From: Annona cherimola
Taxonomy: Eukaryota > Streptophyta > Magnoliopsida > Magnoliales > Annonaceae
NCBI GenBank assembly: GCA_030490835.1
Contig: CM059972.1
Location: forward strand, 59,749,067 to 59,813,066
DNA: 64,000 bases
Direction of reading: 5' to 3'
A program made the translations under genes and the position numbers. Of this stretch, positions 21,748 to 34,962 are shown piece after piece (position 1 is the first letter of the stretch; the number at the start of each line of letters is the position of its first letter). The notes beneath the pieces were generated by a model. That model was not told the origin of the DNA. It searched no databases and was given only the letters and a program-made list of their open reading frames with translations.

Positions 21748-23641
21748 ATCCACCCAAATCCACCCAAAAATCCAATTTTTCATCACCAAATCGTTAGCCT
21801 CATTCCTACATATTGCTTCCTATCAATTTTCCCTTGTTTTGGGCTCCATTTTAAACCCAATCTCCATCATTTCTTCTGACTAGCGCCGGACAATGCTGTC
21901 AGAACAATAAAAAGGAGTTGATTGACCTAAGCTGATTATTCGAGACTTGGCATCAACAAATGGCAAGGTTCGCATAAAAAAGCAAAAAAAAATCACAGTA
22001 ATAACGCTTTAAAATTAAAATTCTCCCCAGATACCCTGAAATATGGTGAGGGGAGCTAAAAAAAAGAGAGATCTCCAAATATCCTGAAATATGGTGAGGA
22101 GAATTTTGCAATAAGTTTGGGGGGAAAGAATGTGCAGTCGGGTAAAAATTGAATCCAGTGAATGATTACCATTTTCTGTGACCAGTTAGTTCAGCTTAAA
22201 CCTTGGTTCGCCCATTTTCATTGATTTTCCAACCAGTTTTTCTAATCAAATGGAAGATTAGCATAGTGAATTATGACCATGTACTAAGAAATTTTGTCAC
22301 CCACATGTAACTTGGTTTAAGAAGGAAAATGCATGCCCTGTTTTGTGTAATGAATTATTTTTCAAGTTTAGATTATTCTTGACTTGTTGAACAGATAAAT
22401 GGATTGATCGAAGATAATGGGAAGCAAGTTGAGTTGACAGATTCAGTCATTCATTCATTGTGTTTGCATGTGTTGCTCGAGGACTACTAACATTTAAGTT
22501 TGGGGGTGTGATAACTTGTAAAAATTTGAGTTATCATGGCCTATTTCAGACTATATTTGCGCGTTAGTTCGAGAGATTAGGCTTAGTTTGCATCCATTTA
22601 GCTTAATTTGTACTTGCTTTGCATTTTAGCAGGATTACATGGTTTTTATGAATTTTTGGCATAAATTAGGCATTTTTAGTTCATTTATTTGGTTTATTCA
22701 TTGTTTGCAGGATGGACGAGCAAATTTACAGGAGTGCGGGCAACTCGAATGCAGAACAAAGTCAAGTGTGAGAGCATGGATTTGGTGCCCAGGCGCCGAC
22801 TAGTGGCTCCCAGGCGCCACCCTACGGGCTTTGGCCAAAATCTACAACATCCAGCAACAAAAGCTTCTAGAGAGTTGACACCTAGGCGCCACCTCACCAA
22901 CATGCAAATAAGTCCAAAAGGGTTTTGAGGTCACAAGATACAATAGCTTCCAGGGAGTTGTCGTGGCATGATCATAGAGCTACCTTGAGGAGTTTTCAAG
23001 TCACGAAACATCCAGGGAGTTGGCACCTAGGCACCAGCTAGGGGCGCCTAGGCGCCAAGGCATGAATTCCTAGGTCTTCCAGAAATGTTTCTAAGTTACC
23101 CAGCACATAGAGAGTTGGCGCCTAGGCGCCATTATGCATCCGTATGCGCGGATCTCTGTACGTGTGCTGCGCAAATCAAAATTATAAATAGAAACCTAGG
23201 GGTTCGCGTGCGAGGAGAGAGCCCAACGACGGAATAGACATCCAGAGAAGGAACGAACTCGATCTAAGCGCGGATTGAAGAGAAGATTCAAGCCCGTTGG
23301 TGGAAACCGCCGGAAAACCAATTTTCTCTTCATCTTTCAATTTTTCTTTCTCTGTTTCACTGGATACTTTTATAATAGATGTAAAGGATTTTTATATCAT
23401 GTTTGTGAACTAAAATTTCTTTAGATGGATAGTTAGGATGAATTGATATCTAACTATATTGTATTAGTTCTTTAAGGTTCAGGAATAAATATTTGATTTT
23501 TCTATATGATTGTGTGTCATTTACCCTTGCACATGTGGTTTAATGCTTTTTACAAGATTAGCTACCTTGTAAGATGATTTAATTGCTTGATTAATGCTTA
23601 GAAAAGAAAAATCTCTGCTAGATCTATGTGTAGGGCATAGG
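21748..23641 (+). mobile_element. Athila-like element F, left part (3' half of element)
   Basis: Plus-strand sequence matching the reverse of A at about 14160-13990 (leader of the second ORF). It then jumps to the conserved 3' noncoding region (21930-22508) and into the 3' LTR. The second ORF itself is deleted. Purine tracts at 22113-22128 and 22496-22508 and two CCTGAAATATGGTGAGG copies (22030, 22082) match E and A. The element is interrupted at 23641 by gypsy element C and resumes at 52616. No 5' half is visible. Confidence 0.75.
22509..23641 (+). repeat. 3' LTR of F, first part
   Basis: Starts with TGATAACTTGTA...TTTGAGTTATCA. It carries GGCGCC motifs at 22791-23130 and a TATAAATAG box at 23183-23191 beside 'ACCTAGGGGTTCGCG'. 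It is cut after ...TAGGGCATAGG; the last five bases ATAGG (23637-23641) are the target-site duplication of element C and recur at 52616-52620. Confidence 0.85.
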
Positions 23642-26195
23642 TGTGAAACCCCAACAAAATACGTGTCATTTCGACATAGTAACCCTAGATTCTTTTATAA
23701 TTATTTTTATAATAAATGAAAATTTATGAATTATATTAATGGATATGTGTATTAGAGATTGAAATAATGTAATTGGAATTAACCCCGTGAATAGGGCCAA
23801 TGAATAGTAAACATTAATAGTAACTGGGGATTAAAACACGTGATTAAGAGTTAATCACTTGGATTAACTTAATCACAAAAAGAAAAAATAGAGATTTAAT
23901 CACTACAGGATGAAATAGCAATTCTTTTTTATATTTTAATCAAAATTTGGATTTTTGTGGAAAAATAAAGAAAAATTCATAAATTGCAATCCGGGCGTCG
24001 GAATTCGATGAATTTTTTTGTGAATGGTTAAAAATTCATGATGAACATGATGGATGGGTTAAAATGTGATGAAAATCACAAATAAAAGGTCAATATTGAA
24101 TGTCAAAACAAGATCAAAAAAGGTAGCCAACTTTTAATAAATGCTACTTTTGACTTTTTAAATAAAATAAATAATTAAAAATAAAAAAAATTAAATGCAA
24201 TGGCTGCTGATACAGGGACTTTGCAGGGGGAGCATCTGGAAAATTTGACCATGATCAACGGCCCTTGATCATCATCATCTTTAATCAACGGTTACGATTG
24301 ATTTTGCCTAAATTAATTAATTTTAAAAATCAAAAAATAATAAAAAAATAGGGCTGAATAGGGCGGTTGGAGAAGGCATATGGTGGGCAGCTCTTGGCTC
24401 AAAGCAAAATTTTAAAATTAAAAAGAAATACCAATTTATAATTAAATACCTCAAAACTAGGGGGTAAATTCCAAATTGTTGAAAAATGCAACCCTATAAA
24501 TAGGGCAGCAGGGTGGACTTCCAAGGAATCATATCCCAGCTCCACTTGATCCATTCCTTGCCCCCAAAACCCTCCCACACGTCCAAGGAAGAAAAGGAGG
24601 AAGTTAGAGAGAAAAAGGGTGAGAAAAAGTGACATATCTCCACTTCGGGTAAGTGATTTCTACCCAAAATTCTTTTGGATGTTAAGTAGGGTATAACCAT
24701 GCTTAGATAATGCCTAAGCATGAAAAAATAAGTATATAAATAATTCTTAAATGGAATTATGCCAAAACATCAAAAATTTAGAGCGAAGATAGGGTATTCG
24801 GGAAGATAGCATATGATATGTGAAAATAATGCTCCAAAATTGATAAATGATAATTTTAAATATATTATTATGATAAATATGATGTTGGAATGATGATATA
24901 TTAATTTCATGATTTTTGGAATTAAGAATTATGCTTAAGTGAATTTATGTTGATTTTTAGAATATGGAGAAAATGATTTTTTTCGCCAAGTAAATGATGA
25001 TAAATTAAAAATGTATGAAATTTCCTATGATATACTAGGCATAAACTATGTCGTGGTATTTTTTATTTTTGGAAAAAATATCAATTTTTGGAACCCATGA
25101 ACAGTAACCACGTCTCTGTGAACAGTAACTCGGATGAACAGTAATTTGCTATAGTAATTTGCTACAGTAAGCAGCATAATTTTGGAGAAACTTTGAGATT
25201 AATATTTAAATATAAGGATGAAAATTTTGAGGAACCTATGGATAAAAATATCCATATAAAGAAATAATGTCCAAATATTATAGAGCATGCATGGGAAGGA
25301 GCTTGAATAGAAGAAATAAAATTATCCTTTTTCCTTGAATAGGAAAAGGAAAAGGAAAAGAGAAGGTCGAAGACACCCACTGAGAAGGTAAGCAAGTTAT
25401 ATGTTTTGCAAATTATTTCCAAAATGCTTGAAATTGTTTGTGAATTTCTTTATAAAATTTATTTAAGGTTGGCCATACCTATAACTGCTTTACATGAACT
25501 GAAATGTGTTTGTTAAATTGTTTATGAAATGCTTTTTATGAAAGTTTTTATGATTTGCAAATATCATGTTAGCATGTGTATGTAAATGAGCATGTGCACG
25601 AGGAATAATCCTTAGTCGAGGTAGTAAGCGGACCGGATGTCCCCCTCGCTATTGCCAAGTCACTTAATAGGCCCATGCCGGCGGCGACCTCCCTGAGATG
25701 GGAGCATGTATGGATGGGTGCCTAGCTAGCGTCGCATCCAAAGGAATGTCATGAATGTTTTGAATGCATTGCATTTGCATTTTATGAAATGCATGAAAAT
25801 GATTGAAAAATTATGTATGGCTTGCTTACTGAGTATTATTACTCACCCATGCTTTTTCAACAACAGACAGGAAATGATGATGAAGGCAGCATGCAAAATA
25901 TATGTAGATTTTGATATAAAGGATGTATATGTAAATTTTATGTAAAGACAATGATAATAATTTTGAAATGAAAATCAATATATTTATTCCAATGGAAATG
26001 TTTATGGAATAGTTTTTTATCATAACTGTGATATGTGAAATATATTTCATGTTGGATGAATAATGAAAATTTTCCATGTATTGATGATATAAAAAAAATC
26101 ATGCTATGTGATCAGGGCAACAATCCTGAGTCATGTTTACCAATCAAAACGATCCTGGCATAAGGCTTCTAGGCACCTCGGTTCGGGGTGCCACA
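23642..26195 (+). repeat. 5' LTR of C
   Basis: 2554 bp, TG...CA. It holds a clear TATA promoter (24494-24503), a GAACAGTAAC-type repeat cluster (25099-25145), a GC-rich island at 25610-25740 and a terminal block shared with G1 LTRs (GGCAACAATCCTGA...). The ORFs inside it are not genes. About 100 bp including the GC-rich island is absent from the 3' LTR at about 41285. Confidence 0.9.
24494..24503 (+). promoter_or_regulatory. TATA box of element C LTR
   Basis: CTATAAATAG in a GC-richer context (GCAACC...GGGCAGCAGG), repeated at the same place in the 3' LTR (40170-40179). Transcription would be expected to start about 30 bp downstream. This is inferred from plant TATA spacing. Confidence 0.6.
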
Positions 26196-26200
26196 GAAGT

Positions 26201-26216
26201 TGGTATCAGAGCATGG
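26201..26216 (+). other. Primer binding site of C (initiator tRNA-Met)
   Basis: TGGTATCAGAGCATGG five bases after the LTR end, identical to the G1b site. Confidence 0.92.
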
Positions 26217-26392
26217 ATTGGTAAATAGGCAGAAAAGAAAAGAAATGATCAAGTTAGGATACATGAAATTATGATTATGATCCATTGATTTATTATTGAT
26301 GACAATGTATAATATATGTGAATTATATGAACATGTGACTATGATATGATAAATATTGATGTTATACTAATGAATGTTTTGTGAAGTTGAAA

Positions 26393-27604
26393 ATGCCGCT
26401 TACCAGAGTTAAAGCAAGAGCCAACAAAGGAAAGACCCCAATAGAAGAATTGGTTGATCAAACAAGGGGCGAAGCCAGTAAAAGAACTTATAGGGCTGAA
26501 TCCGAGGATCAATCCTCTAGGACCTGCCCACGGCGAGAGGAAAGCCCTAGACCTCAAGCAAAGGTCAATATAGAAGAAAGAATTGCTGCGGCCATCGAAA
26601 AAGCTATGCAGCAATGGACAGCCCAGACTGCTGAGTTATTGCAAGAAATGAGGAACCAGCAGGCCCCACCATCAAGAGGAGACGGGGAAAGACCAGGGAC
26701 CTCGGCCAATCCCGGCACGTCAAGGGGAGTAGAGGATAGTCTCCTTGAAGCCAACAGAAAGGCTATCAACGCCTTTCTTGCCCAGAGACCGCCTAAGTTT
26801 GCAGGGGAACCAGACCCCCTCATTGCAGAACAGTGAATTACAGAAATTAAGAAATTATTTAGAATATCGCCCTGCAATGATCAGCAGAAAGTATCGTGTG
26901 CTACCTACCTACTAATAAAGGATGCTTATGAATGGTGGGAAACACTAATGGTAACCATGCCACATCCGGAGCAAGTTACGTGGCATGAATTTTTGGAAGA
27001 ATTCAATAAAGAATATCTCCCTGTAGGGCTACAAAGCCAAAGGGTGATAGAATTTGAAAAACTCTACCAAGGCAGGATGACGATTACAGAATACGCTACA
27101 AAGTTCAATGCCTTGGTAAGATATGTTCCATGGATCGTTAACATGCCAGAGCATAAGGCACAAAGGTTTCAGAGGGGATTAAGGCCCCAGCTAAGAGAGG
27201 GGTTAGCCCCATTATTAATAAAGGACTATGCCTCTAGCATTGAGAGGGCTAGGGCATTGGAGATGGAGTCTATGAGGACTCATGAGCTTAGGCAAGCTAA
27301 AAAATAATTCTTTACAGCCTCCATAGAAGGTGAGGCTAATAAAGGGAAAAGGGGAATCACTGAGAAAAAGAAAATCAGCGACAAGATAAAGAGCACCCCG
27401 ACTTGCAGTACTTGCCACAAGCACCATTCAGGCGAATGTCTACAAGGAACAGAGAAATGCTACAAATATGGCCAAGCGGGTCATGTGGCCCGGGACTGCG
27501 GGACCAACAAAGCCAAGATAATAAAGTGCTTCAACTGTGGTCAAGTCGAACACATTTCGCCTAACTGTCCGAATAAGCCACAAGGAGCACCAGCTCGAGG
27601 GAGG
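26393..27604 (+). pseudogene. gag: gag of element C
   Basis: Starts MPLTRVKARANKGK at 26393. One frame continues to the protease with stops at 26834 (TGA at a Trp position) and 27305 (TAA). Residues ~190-300 carry the retrotransposon gag core (WHEFLEEFNKEYLP, FEKLYQGRMTITEY, FQRGLRPQLREGL). Three zinc knuckle-like blocks follow: CSTCHKHHSGEC, a second with its second Cys changed to Tyr (CYKYGQAGHVARDC), and CFNCGQVEHISPNC. It formed the capsid and nucleocapsid; this copy cannot make the full protein. Confidence 0.85.
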
Positions 27605-29757
27605 CCGGCCCAGCAAAAAGTCCCCGCCATCGCCAATCGACCCGGTACTGCTGCCAACCCAATGCATGTCCAAGCCCTCACCCGTACAGAGTCACAAGAG
27701 ATGGAGGAGAAAGTGATTACAGGTATGATTTATATTTTAGGAAATTCTGTAGTAGCTTTATTTGATTCTGGAGCTACGCATTCATTTATATCATACCAAT
27801 TCGTAATCACACACGCACTTCGGGTAGAAGAAACCAGTAGTACTATACATGTAGAATCCCCAGTATATAGGTTGGCAAGTATAAATCAAATTTGCAAGGC
27901 ATGTCCTATCAGGAAAAGAACAAAAATATTGGAAGCTGATCTCATCCTATTACCAATGACAGAGTTTGATGTTATATTAGGGATGGATTGGCTAAGTCAA
28001 TAGGGTGCGATAATTGATTGCAGAAATAAAAAGGTGCAATTTGAAACACTAAAAGATGAAGTAGAGATCAGTAAAATAAGACAACCAGAAAACACAATAA
28101 GGATGGTATCAGCTATGAAAGCGGCTAAGCTGATACGCCAGCAATGTACAACTTATCTGGTCTTTATAAACACAATACAAAGAGATGGGGTACCTATGGA
28201 TCAAATTCCAGTGGTAAAGGAATTTTCAGATATTTTTCCAAAAGAGCTATGTAGCTTACCAGCGGAAAGGGAGATGGATATGGAGATAGAAATTATTCCA
28301 GGAACAGCCCCAATATCTAAGGCCCCATATAGGATGGCACTAGTCGAATTGGCTGAGTTGAAAGTACAAATTCAAGATTTATTAGATAAAGGGTTTATTA
28401 GACCCAGTGCATCACCATGGGGAGCTCCAGTGCTATTTGTAAGGAAAAATGATGGGAGTTTAAGACTCTGTATTGATTACAGAGAATTGAATAAAGTAAC
28501 GGTTAAGAATAAATACTCACTCCCAAGAATAGATGATCTTTTTGATCAGTTAAAAGGAGCTTCTACATTTTCGAAAATTGATTTACAGTCAGGTTACCAC
28601 CAGTTGAGAATATGTCCAAAGGACATCCATAAAACAGCATTCAGAACAAGATATGGGCATTATGAATTCTAGTCATGTCATTTGGACTAACGAATGCCCC
28701 AGCTGTGTTTATGGATATGATGAACAGAATTTTTCAAGAATTTTTGGATCAATTTGTGGTGGTATTCATTGATGATATACTGATTTATTCAAAGACAGAA
28801 GAAGTGCATGAGAAACATCTGAGGATAGTATTGGAAATTCTCCGAAGGGAGAAATTATATGCTAAATTCAAGAAATGTGAATTTTGGTTGAAACAGGTAG
28901 CTTTTCTCAGCCATATTATATCTGAGAAAGGAGTACAGGTAGATCCTCAAAAGATTGAGACAATAACAAAGTGGCCATAGCCAACAAATATCACGAAAAT
29001 AAGAAGTTTCATAGGGCTAGCTGGCTACTACAGAAGGTTTGTGGAAGGATTCTCACAATTGTCAGCTCCACTCACAAAGCTGACAAGGAAAGGAGTTAGG
29101 TATGAATGGACACAGGAATGTGAGAATAGCTTCCAGGAATTAAAGAAAAGACTGGTAAAAGCACCAATTCTAACACTACCTACGGAGAAGGAAGGATTTG
29201 TAATCTATAGTAATGCCTCAAAGAAAGGATTAGGATGTGTATTGATGCAAAATGGAAAAGTTATATCATACGCATCCAGGCAACTCAAGCCAAATGAGGT
29301 AAACTATCCAACCCATGACTTAGAATTGGCAGCAGTAGTCTTTGCCTTGAAAATTTGGAGACATTATTTATATGGAGTTAAATGTGAGCTCTATACTGAT
29401 CATAAAAGCCTCAAGTACATTTTTACTCAAAATGAGTTAAATATGAGGCAAAGAAGATGGCTCGAGTTACTAAAGAATTATGACCTTAACATTTTATATC
29501 ATCCAGACAAAGCTAATGTAGTAGCCGATGCGCTAAGTATAAATGCTAGCTTAGCACATTTCATCAAAAAAGAAGAAGGGCTACTACAAGAATTGAGACA
29601 ATTAGAATTAATTGTAAGCCCACCTGGGGTACAACTTAGATTGTCTCAATTAAAAATCCAGTCGAATTTATTTGAGCAAATTAAAATGGCTCAACAAGAA
29701 AATGAGGATTTCAAAAGTTATGTGGAGAAAATGATCAAGAAAAATCCCACTGAATAA
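27605..29757 (+). pseudogene. pol: Protease-RT-RNase H of element C
   Basis: Continues the gag frame. Protease: ALFDSGATHSFIS and VILGMDWLS. Stop at 28001. [28 protein letters not shown], then a 1-nt frameshift at about 28670 and the catalytic [10 protein letters not shown] box in the new frame. Stop at 28978. RNase [14 protein letters not shown], in which the usual catalytic Asp is Asn, then [27 protein letters not shown] and ADALS. Stop at 29755. Several stops could be single base changes. The reading order is standard for Ty3/gypsy. Confidence 0.9.
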
Positions 29758-29883
29758 ATACAAGATGAACATGGGATGTACAGATATAAGGGTCGCTTGT
29801 GTATACCCAACTAAGAAAAATTAAAGGAAAAGATATTAAAAGAAGCACATTTCTCTTCATTTTCGATGCATCCAGGTAGAACC
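29758..29883 (+). pseudogene. pol: Integrase N-terminus of element C (split by D)
   Basis: Encodes the start of the integrase zinc-binding domain (GRLCIPN, a stop, then EKILKEAHFSSFSMHPG) up to the target site GAACC (29879-29883). It resumes at 38504 with STKMYQDIKR. The insertion of D separates the two His residues from the CxxC pair. Confidence 0.85.
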
Positions 29884-31561
29884 TGTTGGTCCCGAGTTAA
29901 TGACAATTACCCAAGAGGGGAGGGGTGAATTGGGTATTTAAAAATTTACAACTTAAACAGAAACTTTACCCCGGATTAATCTAGTCCCCTTTATGAAGAA
30001 ACAAAATGAGAGCAATAATGTAAAGAGCAGAAAAAAAAATGAACACACAAGATTTTATAGTGGTTCGACCAACCTCCCTACTCCACTCTTCCAAGCTCAC
30101 ACCCCTTGTGACTTGGGTTCCACTATGTATTCCGCGAATACAACTAGAGTCTCCACTCTCTTCTAGATTCTAGCTCTAGGGGGCATATACAACCACAGCA
30201 CAAGTAGGTGACGAGTTCCACTCCAATCACACACTAATTTGCTTACACTTGATCTTATTTATCGAAACTAAATCAAGTTTAATACAACAAGAAATAACAA
30301 AAGAAAGTTTCTACACGTTACTGTTGTGTAGACGCAGATTTGGCGCAGAGAAGAACTTGTAGTGTAGGCGTAGAGATTCAGCAAGCAGCTCTTGGCAATT
30401 TGAAGCATGGTTCTTCTTCTAAAAATTGGCTTGATCACTTGAAGCTCTTAAAGATGGGAGTTATGCTCACTTAATGAATTCTCAGCTCTCCTCCTCGTTC
30501 ATATTGATTGCCTTTTATAATTATGGAGGGAATCCGAACATTTGGAGGTAGGTGGCGCGCATTTAATGCGCCAACGTTCGAAAATTTTCCGACCGTTGCG
30601 ACCCAAGTAGCAGGTGGAGTCGACTTCGGGTGCGACTTCGCCTGTTTGCAACTTCTTCAAGTTCCAGTTTGGGTCGACTTAGTCCTCGACTTGACCCAAG
30701 TCGCAGGTGGAGTCGACTTCGGGTGCGACTTCACCTCGGCAGCTTGCTTGATGAACTTGAAATCCTTGGAATGCTTTGCTTGCTTGAGTTTCTTCATGTT
30801 TGGTTGTTTCTTCCTTGATTTATATCTCTTTGGACCACTGTGTTATATTCTAGCTTGATGTCCTTTAGCTCTATGATTTGCAAACCTTGAGTCCTTGAGT
30901 CTTGAATCTTTTGTATTCATGAACAAGTCCAATATATTTTGTTTAGAATAGTTGAATTCATGCATCCTGCTTTCTTTGGACTTGGATTAGTCTTCATATG
31001 TTCCAAGTTGAACATCGAAGTCGACTTGATCTTCAACTTGACTCAAGTTCTACTTTGAAATCTATCTAATCCCCGATTTGGCTTCTGAAGTTTCTGCCCT
31101 GTCCAACTGAAGTCGATACTGGAGTAGACTTGGTCTGCGACTTCACCCAAGTCGCATGCGGAGTCGACTTCGTCTTCGACTTTGGCAGCTCTGCTCCGCG
31201 ATTTCAACTCTGGACAAAAATGACGCCTCCACGTCGATGCTGGAGTCGACTTGGTCTACGACTTCACCCAAGTCGCAAGCGGAGTCGACTTAGGATGCGA
31301 CTTCGGCACCTCTTATTCTCGATTTCAACTCTTGAAGGGAATGACGTCTTGAAGTCGCTTCTTTAGTCGACTTGGGGATCGACTTGGCCTAAGTCGAAGC
31401 CTGAGTCGACTTGGAAATCGACTTGACTTGTCATGCTTCAAATTCTTCAAATTTATAACCTTAAGTCATTTCCACAAACATGTTAGTAACCAAAACTTAC
31501 TCAAATTGATTTGTTTATCATCAAAACATAGACTTGGCTTATTTTCCACATATTTCGAACA
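29884..31561 (-). repeat. 3' LTR of D
   Basis: 1678 bp. It carries many GTCGAC-centred units at 30597-30735 and 31000-31425. A TATA box (TTATAAAAGG on the minus strand, 30521-30512) precedes a leader that includes the conserved 'TAGAATCTAGAAGAGAG' block. At 30640-30695 it holds about 50 bp not found in the 5' LTR, made of further AAGTCGA-type units. Confidence 0.9.
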
Positions 31562-31881
31562 ATCTCCCCTTTTTGATGATTGACAAAACTGATTTGAGTG
31601 TATACCTTTCAATGTCTTAAAAACATGCCAATTTTGCATTTTGAAGTTTTTAACATACTCATGCAAACAATCAAAAAATATTCAAACAAAAAACTTAAAA
31701 CCAGTCATAAAAACTTAGACTCAAATCCCGATCTCTTCTCAAAACCACTTAGACTCAAATCCCGATCTCTTCTCCCCCTTTTTGTCAATGTATCAAAAAA
31801 TTGAGATAAAGTGGGTAAAACTTTTTGAGAATGGTGGGGTTGCTCCCCCTGAACCTGTGCTCCCCCTGAGTTTGTGCTTTG
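31562..31881 (-). other. Multiplied polypurine tracts of D
   Basis: The minus strand shows AAAAAGGGGAGATT next to the 3' LTR (31575-31562), another AAAAAGGGGGAGA at 31785-31771, and two AGGGGGAGCA motifs at 31868-31859 and 31851-31842. Each of the first two is preceded by TTGACA or TCATCA. Repeated purine tracts upstream of the 3' LTR are a known Sirevirus hallmark. A 27-bp direct repeat (31714-31740 and 31748-31774) lies between them. Confidence 0.75.
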
Positions 31882-34800
31882 CTAAGTTAATTCAAGCATT
31901 CTCATGTCATTTCTAATTTTATAAAATGGTTCTTTTGCTAAAGGTTTAGTGAATATATCTGCAATTTGATCTTCTGTTCTTACATATTCCAAACATATGT
32001 CATGATTTTCTACATGTTCTCTAATAAAATGATGTCTAAGGTCTATATGTTTGGTTCTAGAATGCAATACTGGATTTTTAGTTAAACATATGGCACTTGT
32101 ATTATCACATTTAATAGGTATATCTTTAAAATTCATGTCATAGTCCCTAAGTTGTTGTTTCATCCAAAGCAATTGGGCACAACAGCTCCCGGCGGCAATG
32201 TATTCAGCTTCCGCCGTAGATAGAGCAATACTAGTTTGTTTTCTTGAAAACCATGAAACCAACATGTTCCCAAGAAATTAACGTGTTCTACTAGTGCTTT
32301 TTCTATCTACTTTGTAACTGGCAAAATTCGCATCCGAGTAGCCGATTAGATCAAAATTAGAGCCCTTTGGATACCAAAGTCCTATGTTGGTAGTGTCTAC
32401 TAAATATCTGAAAATTCTTTTTACAGCTACCAAGTGTGATTCTTTTGGACATGATTGAAACTAGAGCACATACACACACTAAACAATATATCAGGCCTAG
32501 AAGCAGTTAAATATAATAAAGAACCTATCATGCTTCTATATAATTTTAAATCAATTATTTTTTCTTTCTCATCTTTGTCAATTTTAATGGTTGAGCTCAT
32601 AGGCGTGTTTGCCCATTTGCTATTTTTCATGCCAAACTTCTTCAAAATTTCTTTGATATACTTGGACTGGTTGATGAAAATTCCTTCATTTAGTTGCTTG
32701 ATTTGTAGTCCAAGGAAAAAATTCAGCTCCCCAATCATACTCATCTCAAATTCTTTCTGCATAAGCTCAGAAAATTCTTGACAAAGAATCTCATTAGTAG
32801 CACCAAAAATAATGTCATCAACATAAATTTGAATAATCAAGATATCTTTTTCTTTGTATTTGATAAACAAAGTGGTGTCTACCTTTCCCTTTTGAAAATC
32901 ATGATAAATCAGAAATTTGCTTAATCTTTCATACCAAGCTCTTGGAGCTTGTTTTAATCCATATAATGCTTTGGTTAATTTGTATACAAATTTAGATTGA
33001 TCTTTCTCCTCGAATCTAGGTGGTTGTTCAACATACACCTGTTCATTTATATATCCATTCAAAAATGCACTTTTAACATTCATTTGAAACAATTTAAAGT
33101 TCATGTGAGATGCAAAAGCTAGTAAGGTGCAAATGGCCTCTAATCTAGCAACCGGGGCATAGGATTCTTCAAAATCTATTCCTTCTTCTTGTGAGTATCC
33201 CTTTGCCACAAGTTTAGCTTTGTTTCTCACTACAAGTCCACTTTTATCTAATTTGTTCCTAAAGACCCACTTTGTGCCAATGACAGTACAATCTTTTGGC
33301 CTTCGAACAAGATGCCAAACTTGGTTTCTTTCAAATTGATTTAGCTCTTCTTGTATTGTCATGATCCAGTTTTCATCATCAAGAGCTTGATCAATAGTGG
33401 ATGGTTCAATTTTGGATACAAAGGCGTATTGTCCACAAATGTTTTGTTTTGACCTTCTAGTTTTTACACCTTCATACACATTCCCTATAACTTGCTCAAT
33501 TGGATGGGCATGTTTGAACTTTAAATCAGTTGGAGGTTTATAGGAATTATTACCTTCACTTACCCTTTCCTCCATGGATTCTTCTTGCTTTTCCACATGC
33601 AGTTTTTCAAGGCTACTTGTTATATCATCTGCATCACTTAAATCATCTTTTCTTTTGAAGCAAGGATTAGTTTCATCAATGACAACATGTATTGATTCTT
33701 CTACAACTTGGTTTCTTTTATTGAAAACTCTATATGCTTTGTTATTTGACGAGTAACCAAGGAATATTGCCTCATCACGTTTAGCATCCAATTTTCCCAA
33801 GTTGGTTTTTCCATTGTTCAAAACATAACATGTGCAACCAAAGGCATGAAAATATGAAATATTTAGTTTTCTACCTTTCCATAGCTCATATAGGGTCTTT
33901 TTCAAGATTGCTCTAATGGTAACTCGGTTCAACACATGACAAGCTGTACTTACAGCTTCACCCCAAAATTTCTTGGATAATTTACTCTCATTTAGCATTG
34001 TTCTAGTCATCTCTTGTATAGTTCTATTATTCCTTTCAACCACTCCATTTTGTTGTGGTGTTCTTGGTGCAGAAAATGTGTGATGAATTCCTTTTTCATT
34101 ACATAATTCTATGAATCGTTTATTTTCAAACTCACCACCATGATCACTTCTAATGGTCATAATACTACGTTATTTTTCATTTTGCACCAAGTTTACAAAA
34201 GTTGCAAACATAGAGAAGGCTTTATCTTTGCTAGCTAAGAGAATTACCCATGTGAATCTTGAAAAATCATCAACTATTACAAACACATATTTCTTTCCAC
34301 CAATGGTTAAAATATCGAATTGCCCATATAGATCCATGTGCAGCAATTCAAGTGGCCTAGTGGTGGAAATCTCCTTTTTGGTAGAGAAAGGCATTTTAGG
34401 TTGTTTTGACAATTGACATGCCTTGCAAATTTTATCTTTGTCATATTTCAATTTTGGCAATCCTTCTACCAAATTCTTTTTTCATAGGGTTTTAATGTTT
34501 GACATATTTACATGTCCAAGCCTCTTATGCCAAACCCATGGATCATTGTCAATGGCCATTAGACATTCACCATCTAGTTCATCAAGTGAAACCAAATATA
34601 CATTTCCATGTCTTTTTCCGCTAAACATGATATGTTCTCCATCAAATACATTACATATAGATGATTCAAACACAACCTTGTACCCTTTGTTACATAATTG
34701 GCTAATACTTATTAAATTGTGCTTGAGTCCTTCAACAAATAATACATCTTCCATACATGCATTTGAAATACTATAAATATTTCCTTTACCTTTGATTTTA

Positions 34801-34904
34801 CCTTTTTCATTATTTCCAAAGGCAACAGTTCCATCGTTGCAAGGCTTGAGTTTATGAAATAAACTTCTTTCACCGGTCATATGCCTTGAGCAACCACTAT
34901 CCAT
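31882..34904 (-). pseudogene. pol: pol of Sirevirus D
   Basis: Protease with LDSGCSRHMTG-type motif at the start (34904); GAG-pre-integrase WHKRLGHVNMSNI. Stop near 34480, then CKACQLSKQPK and the integrase core with LHMDLYG (Asp). Another stop near 34168. A 577-codon open run (34160-32427) follows with RSDHGGEFEN (Asp), NGVVERNNRT (Glu), then RT with VKSAFLNGYI and the catalytic IYVDDIIFG. A frameshifted, degraded stretch (32430-32270) leads to RNase H with STAEAEYIAAGS and HIDLRHHFIREH, ending 31882. The RT domain itself is uninterrupted. Confidence 0.92.
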
Positions 34905-34962
34905 GAACCAAACGTTGCTTGCCTTTGCCTTGAATCATATCTGAAAAATGAACAAATAAATC

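Noticed and set aside
24399..24721. Hydrophobic minus-strand ORFs, repeated at 40000-40397
   Set aside because: Both are the same part of the two LTRs of element C on the antisense strand; spurious.
30508..31366. ORFs with repeated Val-Asp-Phe-Gly motifs
   Set aside because: Translation of the LTR repeat units of D; similar shadows appear at 37462-38281, 41671-42130 and 50866-51278.
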